Source: Cellvibrio sp. PSBB006 (lineage in GTDB: Bacteria; Pseudomonadota; Gammaproteobacteria; Pseudomonadales; Cellvibrionaceae). From it: a DNA stretch of 64,000 bases. Shown here one piece after another: positions 1-8,401 of this stretch. The position numbers were made by a program, and so were the translations under genes. The notes under the pieces were generated by a model that saw nothing but the letters and a program-made list of their open reading frames with translations, ran no database searches and was not told where the DNA came from. Every line of letters begins with the position of its first letter. The stretch's first letter is position 1. The DNA lies in NCBI RefSeq assembly GCF_002162135.1, contig NZ_CP021382.1, forward strand, positions 248,001 to 312,000. Direction: 5' to 3'.

Positions 1-3000
1 TGGTGACGGGATACCGGTCGCCATAGCCGGGAATCAGGAAGTGAGTATGGGGCGCGACCTGTGGGATGAGCTGGCCGCCGATGCCGATGAAGCTGCGCTG
101 GAAGATGAATCTGTCCAACAGGCATTGGCCGTACTGGAACAGGGCGGTGACCTGCTTGAGGAGCTGGAAGATACCGCTGCGGGGCTGGGCGGTGGTGCAG
201 GCGGTGGCGGGATCAGTTTTGTGCAATTGTCCCGGCTGGTGATTGATACACCGGATGTGAATCGATTTGAATTTGATGATAACCCCGCCACGCCCGCTGC
301 GTTACCACTGCAAACAACCCAGGCTATTAACTACCCTCCGACCAGTACAGATGTCAGCCTGCAAGGCGATGAAGACACCACGATCACTGGCCGCATCCCT
401 GCGTCTGATCCTGATGGTGATGCACTGACCTATCAGATGGCGAATCAACCTCTGCACGGTTCGGTTGTGCTCGATCCCCGTAGCGGTGAATTTGTTTATG
501 TCCCGGCGGCTAACTACCACGGCACCGACAGCTTCGAAGTGAGTATTACCGACGGGCGCGGCAATAGCACCAGTAGCACGGTGACTTTAACCGTGACGGC
601 GGTCAACGACCTCCCTGTTACGGCAGACCTTAATCTGAATACTGATGAAGACGCCGCCGTTGCAGGCCAGATCGTGGCCAGCGACCTGGATGGCGATACG
701 CTGGCCTACAGTTTGGCCACCGCGCCGGTTAACGGCAGCGTTACAGTCGATCCTGCTACCGGTGCTTTTGTTTATACGCCTGATGCTAACTTCAATGGAA
801 CTGACAGCTTTATCGTCATGGTTTCTGATGGTCAGGGTGGCAAGGTTTCGAGCACGGTCACTATCGGTGTTGCAGCGCTAAATGATGCACCGACCACGAC
901 CGATTTGAATCTGAACACCGAAGAAGATGTTGCGGTTAGCGGACAAATCATGGCTACAGATGTTGATGGCGATGTGCTGAGTTATGCGGTCTCGTCTGTA
1001 CCACAAAACGGTGTGCTGATATTAAATGCAGCCACCGGTGAATTTACTTACACGCCCAACACAAACTACAACGGCAGCGATAGTTTTGTGGTCACCATCA
1101 GCGATGGTAGTGGTGGCACCACCACCACCAGCACGGTCACCGTGGGCGTCACGCCTGTAAATGATGACCCAACCGTCACTCCAATTGCGCTTGATAATAT
1201 CAATGAAGATGGCAATCTGATTATTACGCAAAATGATTTGTTAGCGGGCGCCAGTGATATTGATGGCGATTCATTGACGGCTGTTAATCTAACGCTCGCT
1301 TCAGGTAACGGCACGCTGGTAGAAAATGGTGACGGTACCTGGACTTTTACGCCATCAATAAATTGGAACGGCGCGGTTGATTTTGCATTCGATGTATTCG
1401 ACGGAACCACCACGGTACCCAACACTGCGTCACTGACAGTACTGTCTGTGAATGATGCACCGACTACGGCCAATATTGCACTCACAACAAATGAGGATGC
1501 TGCAGTTAGCGGGCAGGTAACGGCTAATGATATTGATGGTGATGTGCTGAGTTACACCACTACCACCGCACCGCAAAACGGTGTGCTGATATTAAATGCA
1601 GCCACCGGTGAATTCACTTACACGCCCAACACAAACTACAACGGCAGCGACAGTTTTGTGGTCACCATCAGCGATGGTAGTGGTGGCACCACCACCAGCA
1701 CAATTACTGTTGGTGTAGCACCTGCAAATGACACCCCGACCGTCTCTCCTATTGCGCTTAGTGACATCAACGAAGATGGCAACCTGATCATCACCCAAAA
1801 TGATTTGCTGGCGGGTGCCGGTGATATTGATGGCGATGCGCTAACGGCCGTCAATCTAGCGCTCACTTCAGGTAACGGCACGCTGATAGAAAATGGTGAC
1901 GGCACCTGGACTTTTACCCCATCAATAAATTGGAACGGCGCGGTTGATTTTGCATTCGATGTATTCGACGGAACCACCACCGTACCCAACACTGCGTCAC
2001 TGACAGTACTGTCTGTGAATGATGCACCGACCACGGCCAATATTGCACTCACAACAAATGAGGATGCTGCAGTTAGCGGGCAAGTAACGGCTAATGATAT
2101 TGATGGTGATGTACTGAGTTATACCACTACCACCGCACCGCAAAACGGTGTGCTGATATTAAATGCAGCCACCGGTGAATTTACTTACACGCCCAACACA
2201 AACTACAACGGCAGCGACAGTTTTGAAGTCACCATCAGTGATGGCAATGGTGGTACAACCACTAGCACCGTCACCGTGGGTGTAACACCTGTAAACGATG
2301 CTCCTGTTGCCGTAGCCGATGCAATCACGACAGATGAAGATACATCAGTTGTGGTTGATGTGCGCGCTAACGATAGTGATATTGACGGTGATTCGCTGAC
2401 GGTTGTCGCCGTCACCCAAGGCACTAATGGCAGTGTTGTTATCGATGCGTTATCCGGCAACCCGATTTACACGCCGAATTCAGATTTCAACGGCTCTGAC
2501 AGTTTTACCTACACTATTAGCGACGGACAAGGCGGTACCAGCACCACAACCGTGAACGTCACAGTCAATGCCGTTGATGATCCGAGTGTGTTGATGCCTG
2601 ATTGGGAAAATATCGATGAGGACACCACGCTCAACGGCAACGTGTTGGATAACGATAATGATGTGGATTCGAGTCTGACCGTCACCAACTTCAGCATCAA
2701 TGGTACAAATTATAACGCTGGCGATACCGCTACGATTAACGGTGTTGGTACATTGTCGATGTTTGCTAACGGTGACTATGTATTTACGCCGGTATTGAAT
2801 TATAACGGCTCGGTACCTGCGGTTGCTTACACGACCAATACCGGTTTGACCAGCACTCTGAACATTACTGTTGATCCTGTTAATGATGAGCCGCTCGCAA
2901 CTGCTTTGAATATCACCACGAACGAAGATGTTGCCGTCACCGACCAGGTAATAGCCACAGATATTGATGGTGATAGCCTTAGTTATACGATTACCTCATC

Positions 3001-4564
3001 TGCGGCCAACGGCAGTGTAGTTATCGATGCGGATACCGGCGTATTTACCTATACGCCCGATGCGGATTACAACGGCAGCGATAATTTTGTGGTGACGGTA
3101 ACTGATGGGAAGGGTGGCAGCAGCACGAGCACAGTAGACATTGTTGTTGCACCTGTTGCGGATGCCCCGACACTATCTGCCAATATCACCCCGGTAACGG
3201 GTGAGAATGTTTTGCCTATTCCTGGAAGCGTTGGTTTGACGCAGAATTTTTATGACAATATTTCGAATGTCGACAGCAACACGGCAACCGATCCGGAACT
3301 TGTTGAAGCGGCCGTGGAAGCAACAGCACCCACATCTTCAAATATTGTTCAGGACGTTTTTCTGCCCACTGTGGGTGTTGATGATGCGTATCAATATTCT
3401 GGTTATATTTATCTCGAAGCGGGGAGCAGCTATCAGCTAACCGGTAGTCGTGACGATACCTTGCTGGTGAAAATTGGTGGCAGCATAGTCTATAACGCGG
3501 GTTTCGATCAGTGGGGCGCAATCAACGGCGAAATTCGCGAAGGTAACTGGTCTGGTGCTGCGCTTGAATTTCCTGTAACGGTATCTGGTTATTACTCATT
3601 TGAAGTTGTTGCATACAACGGTAACGAAGCCGGTAATCTCAACCTGAGCATTTCAGTCGATGGGGCTGCCTCCGTTGCGTTAAGTACTGAAAATTTTTAC
3701 CTTTATCCGGATGCGAGTTACTTTTCTGGAAGTATCGCCGCAGGCTCATTCATGCCCAACGGTGATGGTGGTTACTACCCGGCTGAGACTAATCAATATA
3801 CCTATTTTTTATTGGACATCGCCGCATCGGCAGGCGCCTCTGGCGAAACACTGGGTTTGGTCATCTCTTCTGTGCCGGATGGTGTTGTGTTAACGGATGG
3901 AGCCAATACTTTTGCGGCTACCTCGCTATTGAGTTCGGTAGATGTTACCAGCTGGAATATTGAGGGTATTCAGGTCATTCCACCTTCTGCCTACACAGGT
4001 ACTTTTAGTCTGGATATTGCGGCAAGTTCAACGGACGACACGGATAGCACTGATGTGACCAATACATTCATGTTCGAAGTATTATCGAATGATTTTAATA
4101 ATATGGTTGCTTCACCAGGCAGTGACACGATAAATGGTTCGGTGGGTGCTGATGCTATCTACGCCCTGAATGGTGACGACACCCTAACCGGCGCAGCCGG
4201 CAACGATTACCTGTTCGGCGGATTGGGAGCAGATACGTTTGTCTGGAATCTCAGTGATGCCGGTTCTCCCGGTGCGCCAGCGGTTGATAAGGTTGGCGAT
4301 TTTAATCTGGCTCAGGGTGATGTATTGCATTTGGCAGATTTGCTGCAAGGCGAAGAAAGCAATCCATTGACTGATTACCTGCATTTTGACAATGATGGCA
4401 GTAATACCCGCGTGCATATCAGCAGCAGTGGTGGTTACGCCAGTGCAGGTTACGATGCGAGCGCAACCGATCAAATTGTTGTGCTGGAGGGAGTTAACCT
4501 GAGTGGCACCAATACGGAAATTATTGCGCAGTTGCAGAATTTGAATAATTTACAGGTAGACTAA
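1..4564 (+). CDS. LapA-like giant RTX adhesin with retention module (5' partial)
   Basis: This is a type I-secreted surface adhesin whose 5' end lies outside the window. The frame is open from base 2, with no stop before the GTG at 41, and the residues before that GTG continue the N-terminal retention-module pattern, so the GTG is not the true start. A TAAG sequence (bases 173-184) followed by a Gly-rich stretch matches the site where LapG cuts LapA-type adhesins. About ten cadherin-like repeats of 90-100 residues follow (roughly bases 330-3165, with recurring NDAP, DxDGD and YxPNxxYNGSDSF motifs). Next comes a PA14-like region (about 3210-3700), RTX Ca-binding nonapeptides (about 4120-4230) and a VCA0849-type T1SS C-terminus. 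The lapD and lapG genes just downstream support cell-surface retention controlled by c-di-GMP. The secretion genes are not in the window. Confidence 0.9.
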   Translation, partial: GDGIPVAIAGNQEVSMGRDLWDELAADADEAALEDESVQQALAVLEQGGDLLEELEDTAAGLGGGAGGGGISFVQLSRLVIDTPDVNRFEFDDNPATPAALPLQTTQAINYPPTSTDVSLQGDEDTTITGRIPASDPDGDALTYQMANQPLHGSVVLDPRSGEFVYVPAANYHGTDSFEVSITDGRGNSTSSTVTLTVTAVNDLPVTADLNLNTDEDAAVAGQIVASDLDGDTLAYSLATAPVNGSVTVDPATGAFVYTPDANFNGTDSFIVMVSDGQGGKVSSTVTIGVAALNDAPTTTDLNLNTEEDVAVSGQIMATDVDGDVLSYAVSSVPQNGVLILNAATGEFTYTPNTNYNGSDSFVVTISDGSGGTTTTSTVTVGVTPVNDDPTVTPIALDNINEDGNLIITQNDLLAGASDIDGDSLTAVNLTLASGNGTLVENGDGTWTFTPSINWNGAVDFAFDVFDGTTTVPNTASLTVLSVNDAPTTANIALTTNEDAAVSGQVTANDIDGDVLSYTTTTAPQNGVLILNAATGEFTYTPNTNYNGSDSFVVTISDGSGGTTTSTITVGVAPANDTPTVSPIALSDINEDGNLIITQNDLLAGAGDIDGDALTAVNLALTSGNGTLIENGDGTWTFTPSINWNGAVDFAFDVFDGTTTVPNTASLTVLSVNDAPTTANIALTTNEDAAVSGQVTANDIDGDVLSYTTTTAPQNGVLILNAATGEFTYTPNTNYNGSDSFEVTISDGNGGTTTSTVTVGVTPVNDAPVAVADAITTDEDTSVVVDVRANDSDIDGDSLTVVAVTQGTNGSVVIDALSGNPIYTPNSDFNGSDSFTYTISDGQGGTSTTTVNVTVNAVDDPSVLMPDWENIDEDTTLNGNVLDNDNDVDSSLTVTNFSINGTNYNAGDTATINGVGTLSMFANGDYVFTPVLNYNGSVPAVAYTTNTGLTSTLNITVDPVNDEPLATALNITTNEDVAVTDQVIATDIDGDSLSYTITSSAANGSVVIDADTGVFTYTPDADYNGSDNFVVTVTDGKGGSSTSTVDIVVAPVADAPTLSANITPVTGENVLPIPGSVGLTQNFYDNISNVDSNTATDPELVEAAVEATAPTSSNIVQDVFLPTVGVDDAYQYSGYIYLEAGSSYQLTGSRDDTLLVKIGGSIVYNAGFDQWGAINGEIREGNWSGAALEFPVTVSGYYSFEVVAYNGNEAGNLNLSISVDGAASVALSTENFYLYPDASYFSGSIAAGSFMPNGDGGYYPAETNQYTYFLLDIAASAGASGETLGLVISSVPDGVVLTDGANTFAATSLLSSVDVTSWNIEGIQVIPPSAYTGTFSLDIAASSTDDTDSTDVTNTFMFEVLSNDFNNMVASPGSDTINGSVGADAIYALNGDDTLTGAAGNDYLFGGLGADTFVWNLSDAGSPGAPAVDKVGDFNLAQGDVLHLADLLQGEESNPLTDYLHFDNDGSNTRVHISSSGGYASAGYDASATDQIVVLEGVNLSGTNTEIIAQLQNLNNLQVD
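1354..2290 (+). repeat. Near-identical 567-bp tandem repeat units inside adhesin gene
   Basis: The segment beginning ATCAATAAATTGGAACGGCG at 1354 recurs at 1921, exactly 567 bp (189 codons) later. Near-identity runs through the following cadherin-like domain. A third, related copy of the second half of the unit lies at about 1010-1165. Nucleotide identity well above the other repeats indicates recent duplication or gene conversion, and the unit length keeps the frame. Confidence 0.85.
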
Positions 4565-4623
4565 ACCCAGTATGTATAAAGTCTTTCCGCCAATATTTTC
4601 CTTTCATTCGCCGGAGATGTGAG

Positions 4624-4953
4624 ATGTTTGTTAAACGTAATCCGGCAGGTGAAATTATTATTGTCAGCAAAGAGAAAGAGCAGGGTATCAGCGAATATGT
4701 GCCAGATGATGCGCAGGAGTTGCACACATTCATCCAGCTCTCCGCGTCGGATCACCAAGGCTTGTTGAAAAAATCTGATCTGGATATGGCCAGGGTCATG
4801 GAAGATCTGGTGGAATTGTTGATCGTGCGCAACGTCATCCGTTTTACCGACTTGCCTGACGCCGCACAACAAAAACTCCTTTCGCGCCGGCAATGGCGCA
4901 GCCAAACAAAAGCAATCGACTTGCTTGATGATGAAGACGATTTGGGGCTTTAA
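4624..4953 (+). CDS. Conserved small cytoplasmic protein of the Lap locus
   Basis: A 109-residue acidic protein with no signal peptide or membrane segment. It resembles the small gammaproteobacterial proteins often auto-named 'tryptophan synthase subunit beta like', although nothing in it is a TrpB catalytic domain and no PLP lysine motif is visible. It follows the adhesin by 59 bases on the same strand and converges with lapD, with only 17 bases between the two stops. A GGAGATGTGAG stretch gives a ribosome-binding site before the ATG. The C-terminus is a cluster of acidic residues (LLDDEDDLGL). No function can be assigned; its position suggests a link to adhesin export or control. Confidence 0.75.
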   Translation: MFVKRNPAGEIIIVSKEKEQGISEYVPDDAQELHTFIQLSASDHQGLLKKSDLDMARVMEDLVELLIVRNVIRFTDLPDAAQQKLLSRRQWRSQTKAIDLLDDEDDLGL

Positions 4954-4970
4954 TTTTGTGTTCGCAAGGG

Positions 4971-6869
4971 CTACACACCCGGACCGGTTACAGCGTCAAT
5001 CTCAAGTTTAAATAATACCGCCTTTTCCTCATCAGATATGACGCCCTCGGCAATCATCACACAACCTAGCGAGTGACCAATCTTATTCAGGTTGTGTAAA
5101 AATTGTTGATTGCCGTTGTTGTCATGAATATCGCGCACGATGGCGCTGTCGACCTTGATGTAGTGTATCCCCATATCCTGTAATTCACGGATGCGACTGA
5201 ATTCAGCCCCCACATGTTCCAATCCTGTTTTACAACCGAAGGGGCGCAGCTGTGCGTTGAATGCCCGAAACTCAGCGGCATAGCGCAGCGCGCAGGATTC
5301 AGGGAAATCAAGCCATAAATCTTGTGCCTGCGTCGATTGCTTGTGCAGGAGTTCAAGTAATTGTGTGCGAAATTCAGCATCACACAACGATTCGGCAGAC
5401 ACGTTAACCGCCAGAGGCAATTGCATATGCCGGAGTTGATGCAGCGCCATACGGATGACGGCCAGATCAATGCGCGGCATCAAGCCGGAACGGGTAGCCC
5501 AATGGACAAAATAACCTGCCGGCTGTAATTGGCCGTCGAGCTGAAGGCGCATGGGTGCTTCGAAATGCAGGATTGATCCGTCTACCTGCTTTACCGGAAA
5601 ACTTGCCAGCTCCAATTGTTCTGCGGCGAGAGCTTGCAGAATGGCGCTGCGCCATTCGTTAAGTGTGGGGTGACGGGAAGTGCTGTCCTGCTGCAAGGTT
5701 ACGACGGCGTGGCTGCCTTTTATCTCTGCCTGAGCCAGGGCGCCATCCAGTTTGTTCATCAATACCGTGCGGCTTTCGTTTGCTGTGTAGCGACAGGCTG
5801 CGACAGGCAAAGAAATATGTTGCAATGAATGTCCGGTTAACACCTTCGCCAGGTGTTGCGCGAGATCGCTTGCGATTTTTTCCGCATTGAGGTGGCCGGG
5901 CACCAGCAAAATAAAGTCGCTACCATTTAATCTGCCGACGTGGCTATGGGAAAGTTGCTGGCCGAACGCCAGCAAGCAATCAGCGATAGCACGTAAAAAT
6001 TGATCGACCGAGTTGTGGCCCATTTGATGATTCAATGCGGCCAATTCAGTAACGCGCAGTATGATCAAGGTTCCCTGGGTTTCCGCATCTTCGCGGGTTA
6101 ACTGGCTGTCGAGCAAATTTAAAAAGTGCGCCCGGTTAGCCAATCCCGTGAGTGAATCCTGTTGCGATGCCTGTTGCAAAATATGTAATTGGCGGGTTTC
6201 TTTTTCCAGCAAGGTTTTTACATTGTCAGACAGGCTATTCATCGCTCGCACCAGACGGCGAAATTCTGTTGTACGCGGCTCGGTGGAAGTCACAAAGCGC
6301 CGCTCACCGATAGCTTCCGCTTGTTGCACAACAAGGTCCAGCGGGCGGGAGATGTATTTCAGGATGAAGGTACCGATCAAGCCGCAACCCAGGGCGACGA
6401 GTAGAAACCATTGCAGTAAATCAAGGGTTCCCTCCCAGAGTGCCTGCCAGGCAAAACGGGAATGGCTTTCAACGATGAGCGTGCCGTACTGCTGCCAGCC
6501 GTCCTGCACTTGCGCAACCCCCGGCGGTGCGTCGAGTGAAACAAGATGGGTGAACCAGGCGGGAATGGCGGGCGTGGTATCACCTTCGTAATGACGTTCG
6601 ATCATCACCTGGTTGCCGGGATCAACCAGGGCGATATGTTGATAGTGACCCGAATCAAACTGGGCGGAGATAAGCAGCTCCAGGGTAACGGGGTCTTTCT
6701 CCATCTGCGTCATGGATAATGCCAGCACGGTTGCATTGTCGATGTTTTTCAAGTGCAGCTGCGCTTCCAGATACGCTTTGGCCGACATCATACTAATGGC
6801 GAAACTGCCACCCAATGCCAGTAATAATATGGCAAGAATAGCCAGCCATAATTGTTTAATCAGGGACAT
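4971..6869 (-). CDS. lapD: LapD-type c-di-GMP receptor with degenerate GGDEF and EAL domains
   Basis: An inner-membrane receptor of about 632 residues. In order it has an N-terminal membrane helix, a periplasmic LapD/MoxY-type sensor (about 25-150), a second helix (about 155-175), HAMP, GGDEF and EAL domains. The GGDEF motif reads NGSDF and the EAL motif reads EAP, so neither cyclase nor phosphodiesterase activity is expected. In the LapD family the EAL domain binds c-di-GMP and the periplasmic domain then sequesters LapG. The ATG at 6869 is chosen over an upstream TTG at 6881 because GGAGAG lies just before it. lapG lies immediately upstream on the same strand, 42 bases away, so lapG-lapD is probably one operon, and the adhesin is convergent. 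Confidence 0.9.
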   Translation of the reverse strand: MSLIKQLWLAILAILLLALGGSFAISMMSAKAYLEAQLHLKNIDNATVLALSMTQMEKDPVTLELLISAQFDSGHYQHIALVDPGNQVMIERHYEGDTTPAIPAWFTHLVSLDAPPGVAQVQDGWQQYGTLIVESHSRFAWQALWEGTLDLLQWFLLVALGCGLIGTFILKYISRPLDLVVQQAEAIGERRFVTSTEPRTTEFRRLVRAMNSLSDNVKTLLEKETRQLHILQQASQQDSLTGLANRAHFLNLLDSQLTREDAETQGTLIILRVTELAALNHQMGHNSVDQFLRAIADCLLAFGQQLSHSHVGRLNGSDFILLVPGHLNAEKIASDLAQHLAKVLTGHSLQHISLPVAACRYTANESRTVLMNKLDGALAQAEIKGSHAVVTLQQDSTSRHPTLNEWRSAILQALAAEQLELASFPVKQVDGSILHFEAPMRLQLDGQLQPAGYFVHWATRSGLMPRIDLAVIRMALHQLRHMQLPLAVNVSAESLCDAEFRTQLLELLHKQSTQAQDLWLDFPESCALRYAAEFRAFNAQLRPFGCKTGLEHVGAEFSRIRELQDMGIHYIKVDSAIVRDIHDNNGNQQFLHNLNKIGHSLGCVMIAEGVISDEEKAVLFKLEIDAVTGPGV

Positions 6870-6911
6870 ACATCTCTCCAAAAAAATGCGCGCGAGACCT
6901 TACGGGTAAAG

Positions 6912-7595
6912 TCATGGATAGAGCCCGTCGGCTTGCATGCGATTTAATACATCACGCCAACGCGATAACCGGGCTCCCGGGTCGGCTCGGGATTCGCCAC
7001 GATTGCCAATCCATAAACCTTCATTATTGAAACTGAATACCGGACGCAGGTCTGAACGCTTTCCCGCCCGCTCAATGGTGGATACCAGGTTATCCAGTAT
7101 CAAGGGTTCAGCCTGCGGGGCAGGGTAATAACCAAGCACCATATGGGCTTGAAAAACCTTGCTGTGGGGACCGCCGATCTGCGCCTTTACATATATCAGA
7201 CGCAGTTGTTCGCGTGATACACCCAGCTTTAACAAGGTGACATATTTGGCGATGGTGTAATCCTCGCAATCAGCCGCGCGTACGCCGAGCGTTTCCAGCG
7301 GTGTGGCCCAATAGTCCTGCTGGTGCCACTGTTGCTGGTCATCACGAAAAGTAATATGGCGATTAAAAAAATCATTAACGTGTTTAAGTTGTTCTTGTTC
7401 GGGCAAGCCTGCGCTGTCTTTAACAAGCGTTCGCCAGGTATTAAATAACGTGAGGCCATCGTCGCCGTAACGATGATGCATACGCTCAGCCACGGACTTT
7501 TCATTGAGCGCGAAGGTTGCACCGGCGATGCTGATCACCATTGCCCACAACACCAGCATGACGGGTCGCAGGCGAGCAGGTGAGACAGTCTTCAA
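6912..7595 (-). CDS. lapG: LapG-type periplasmic cysteine protease (transglutaminase-like)
   Basis: A 227-residue bacterial transglutaminase-like cysteine protease with an N-terminal signal or membrane segment (about residues 11-30). The catalytic triad is visible: Cys110 in AADCEDY, His151 in QAHMVLGYY and Asp168 in LILDNL. The His-Asp spacing equals that of the characterised LapG family. LapG cuts the N-terminus of the LapA-type adhesin at a TAAG-like site and releases it from the cell when c-di-GMP is low. The gene precedes lapD in the same direction, and a candidate target TAAG is present in the adhesin encoded next door. Calcium-dependent activity is known for the family and is not directly visible here. 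Confidence 0.92.
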   Translation of the reverse strand: MKTVSPARLRPVMLVLWAMVISIAGATFALNEKSVAERMHHRYGDDGLTLFNTWRTLVKDSAGLPEQEQLKHVNDFFNRHITFRDDQQQWHQQDYWATPLETLGVRAADCEDYTIAKYVTLLKLGVSREQLRLIYVKAQIGGPHSKVFQAHMVLGYYPAPQAEPLILDNLVSTIERAGKRSDLRPVFSFNNEGLWIGNRGESRADPGARLSRWRDVLNRMQADGLYP

Positions 7596-7722
7596 TGACC
7601 GACTCCGTCAGTCGCTGGTTTGCCAACGGCAATAAGGAAAACCTGATGGGAGGAGATCATCCACATAATGCATATACAATTCGGGGCAGGAATGTTTCGC
7701 CGAATTATAGACAAGCTCTATC

Positions 7723-7751
7723 AAATTTGCCCGCATCATACGGGCAAATTT
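7723..7751. terminator. Perfect 11-bp hairpin
   Basis: AAATTTGCCCG pairs perfectly with CGGGCAAATTT across a 7-base loop. It lies about 48 bases beyond the stop of the small minus-strand reading frame at 7799-7984, where a terminator for it would be. The T-run is short and sits inside the stem, so function is uncertain. Confidence 0.45.
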
Positions 7752-7798
7752 CACATGGGCATACAGTCATGCGGGTGAATCAAACATGCGGTCGTTAC

Positions 7799-7984
7799 TC
7801 AGGAGCGATTTTTTTCCTGCGCCGGGTAAGTCTGCAGATTTTCAGCGGACAATCGTGGCGATGTCCCCATGTCATAGGCGCCTTGGGGTACAGGTTGAAC
7901 CCGTTGGGAGAGCACTTCCAGCGTAGATTGCAGCTGGCTGAGGGTGAAGAGCACACTTTTTAGATCAATAGGTTTGTTATTCAC
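7799..7984 (-). CDS. Possible small protein, 61 residues
   Basis: A GTG-started frame of 61 codons in an otherwise gene-poor stretch, preceded by AGGCGAATCATT, which may serve as a ribosome-binding site. The N-terminal half is predicted to be helical (DLKSVLFTLSQLQSTLEVLSQRV) and the rest is Pro/Ser-rich. There is no signal peptide, membrane segment or recognised family. A hairpin 48 bases after its stop fits an independent transcript. It could be chance; only conservation in relatives would settle it. Confidence 0.35.
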   Translation of the reverse strand: MNNKPIDLKSVLFTLSQLQSTLEVLSQRVQPVPQGAYDMGTSPRLSAENLQTYPAQEKNRS

Positions 7985-8401
7985 AATGATTCGCCTTTAT
8001 TGTATTTATCTGGCGCCGTTGGAGTTTACCTTTACAGGTTTTTCCTGATCACAAACAGCCGTTTGTGGGCGCGTATTAGCTACTCAATGTCGTTCCGTCA
8101 ACCGGATGGCCTGGCGGCCTGTTGCAGTCGTTGCAAGGTGATTGGTTCAGCATACCGCATCTGTTCAATCAAAAAGATGACAACGTCTATCTGATTCAAC
8201 TATTGGCAGGGTGATATTCCTTCGCTGCGAGTTTCGTGTTGAAACCTCGGTCGAGTCTAAAGCCTGTAGATTTAGCGCGCAAGTCCTCTCCTTATACCGA
8301 TTCGTTGTTCCTGCGCGATATTGAGAAGCCAGCTTCATTTTTGACAGGTGGGGGAGGTTTGCTGGTAGGATTGCCGACTTCCTGGGCTACATAACATCAT
8401 T
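7985..8401. other. Intergenic region upstream of the CNNM gene
   Basis: About 420 bases with no convincing gene. Short frames here lack ribosome-binding sites and recognisable products. It probably holds the promoter of the gene starting at 8402, but no strong promoter could be picked out by eye. Confidence 0.4.

Noticed and set aside
41-43. GTG at 41 as the start of the adhesin gene
   Set aside because: The frame continues open to the left edge with residues that fit the retention module, and no ribosome-binding site precedes the GTG.
4184-4474. 96-residue minus-strand frame in the adhesin C-terminus
   Set aside because: It is antisense to the RTX repeats and without independent support.
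7580-7963. 127-residue plus-strand frame upstream of the CNNM gene
   Set aside because: It overlaps the lapG start and the hairpin, lacks a ribosome-binding site and has no family resemblance.
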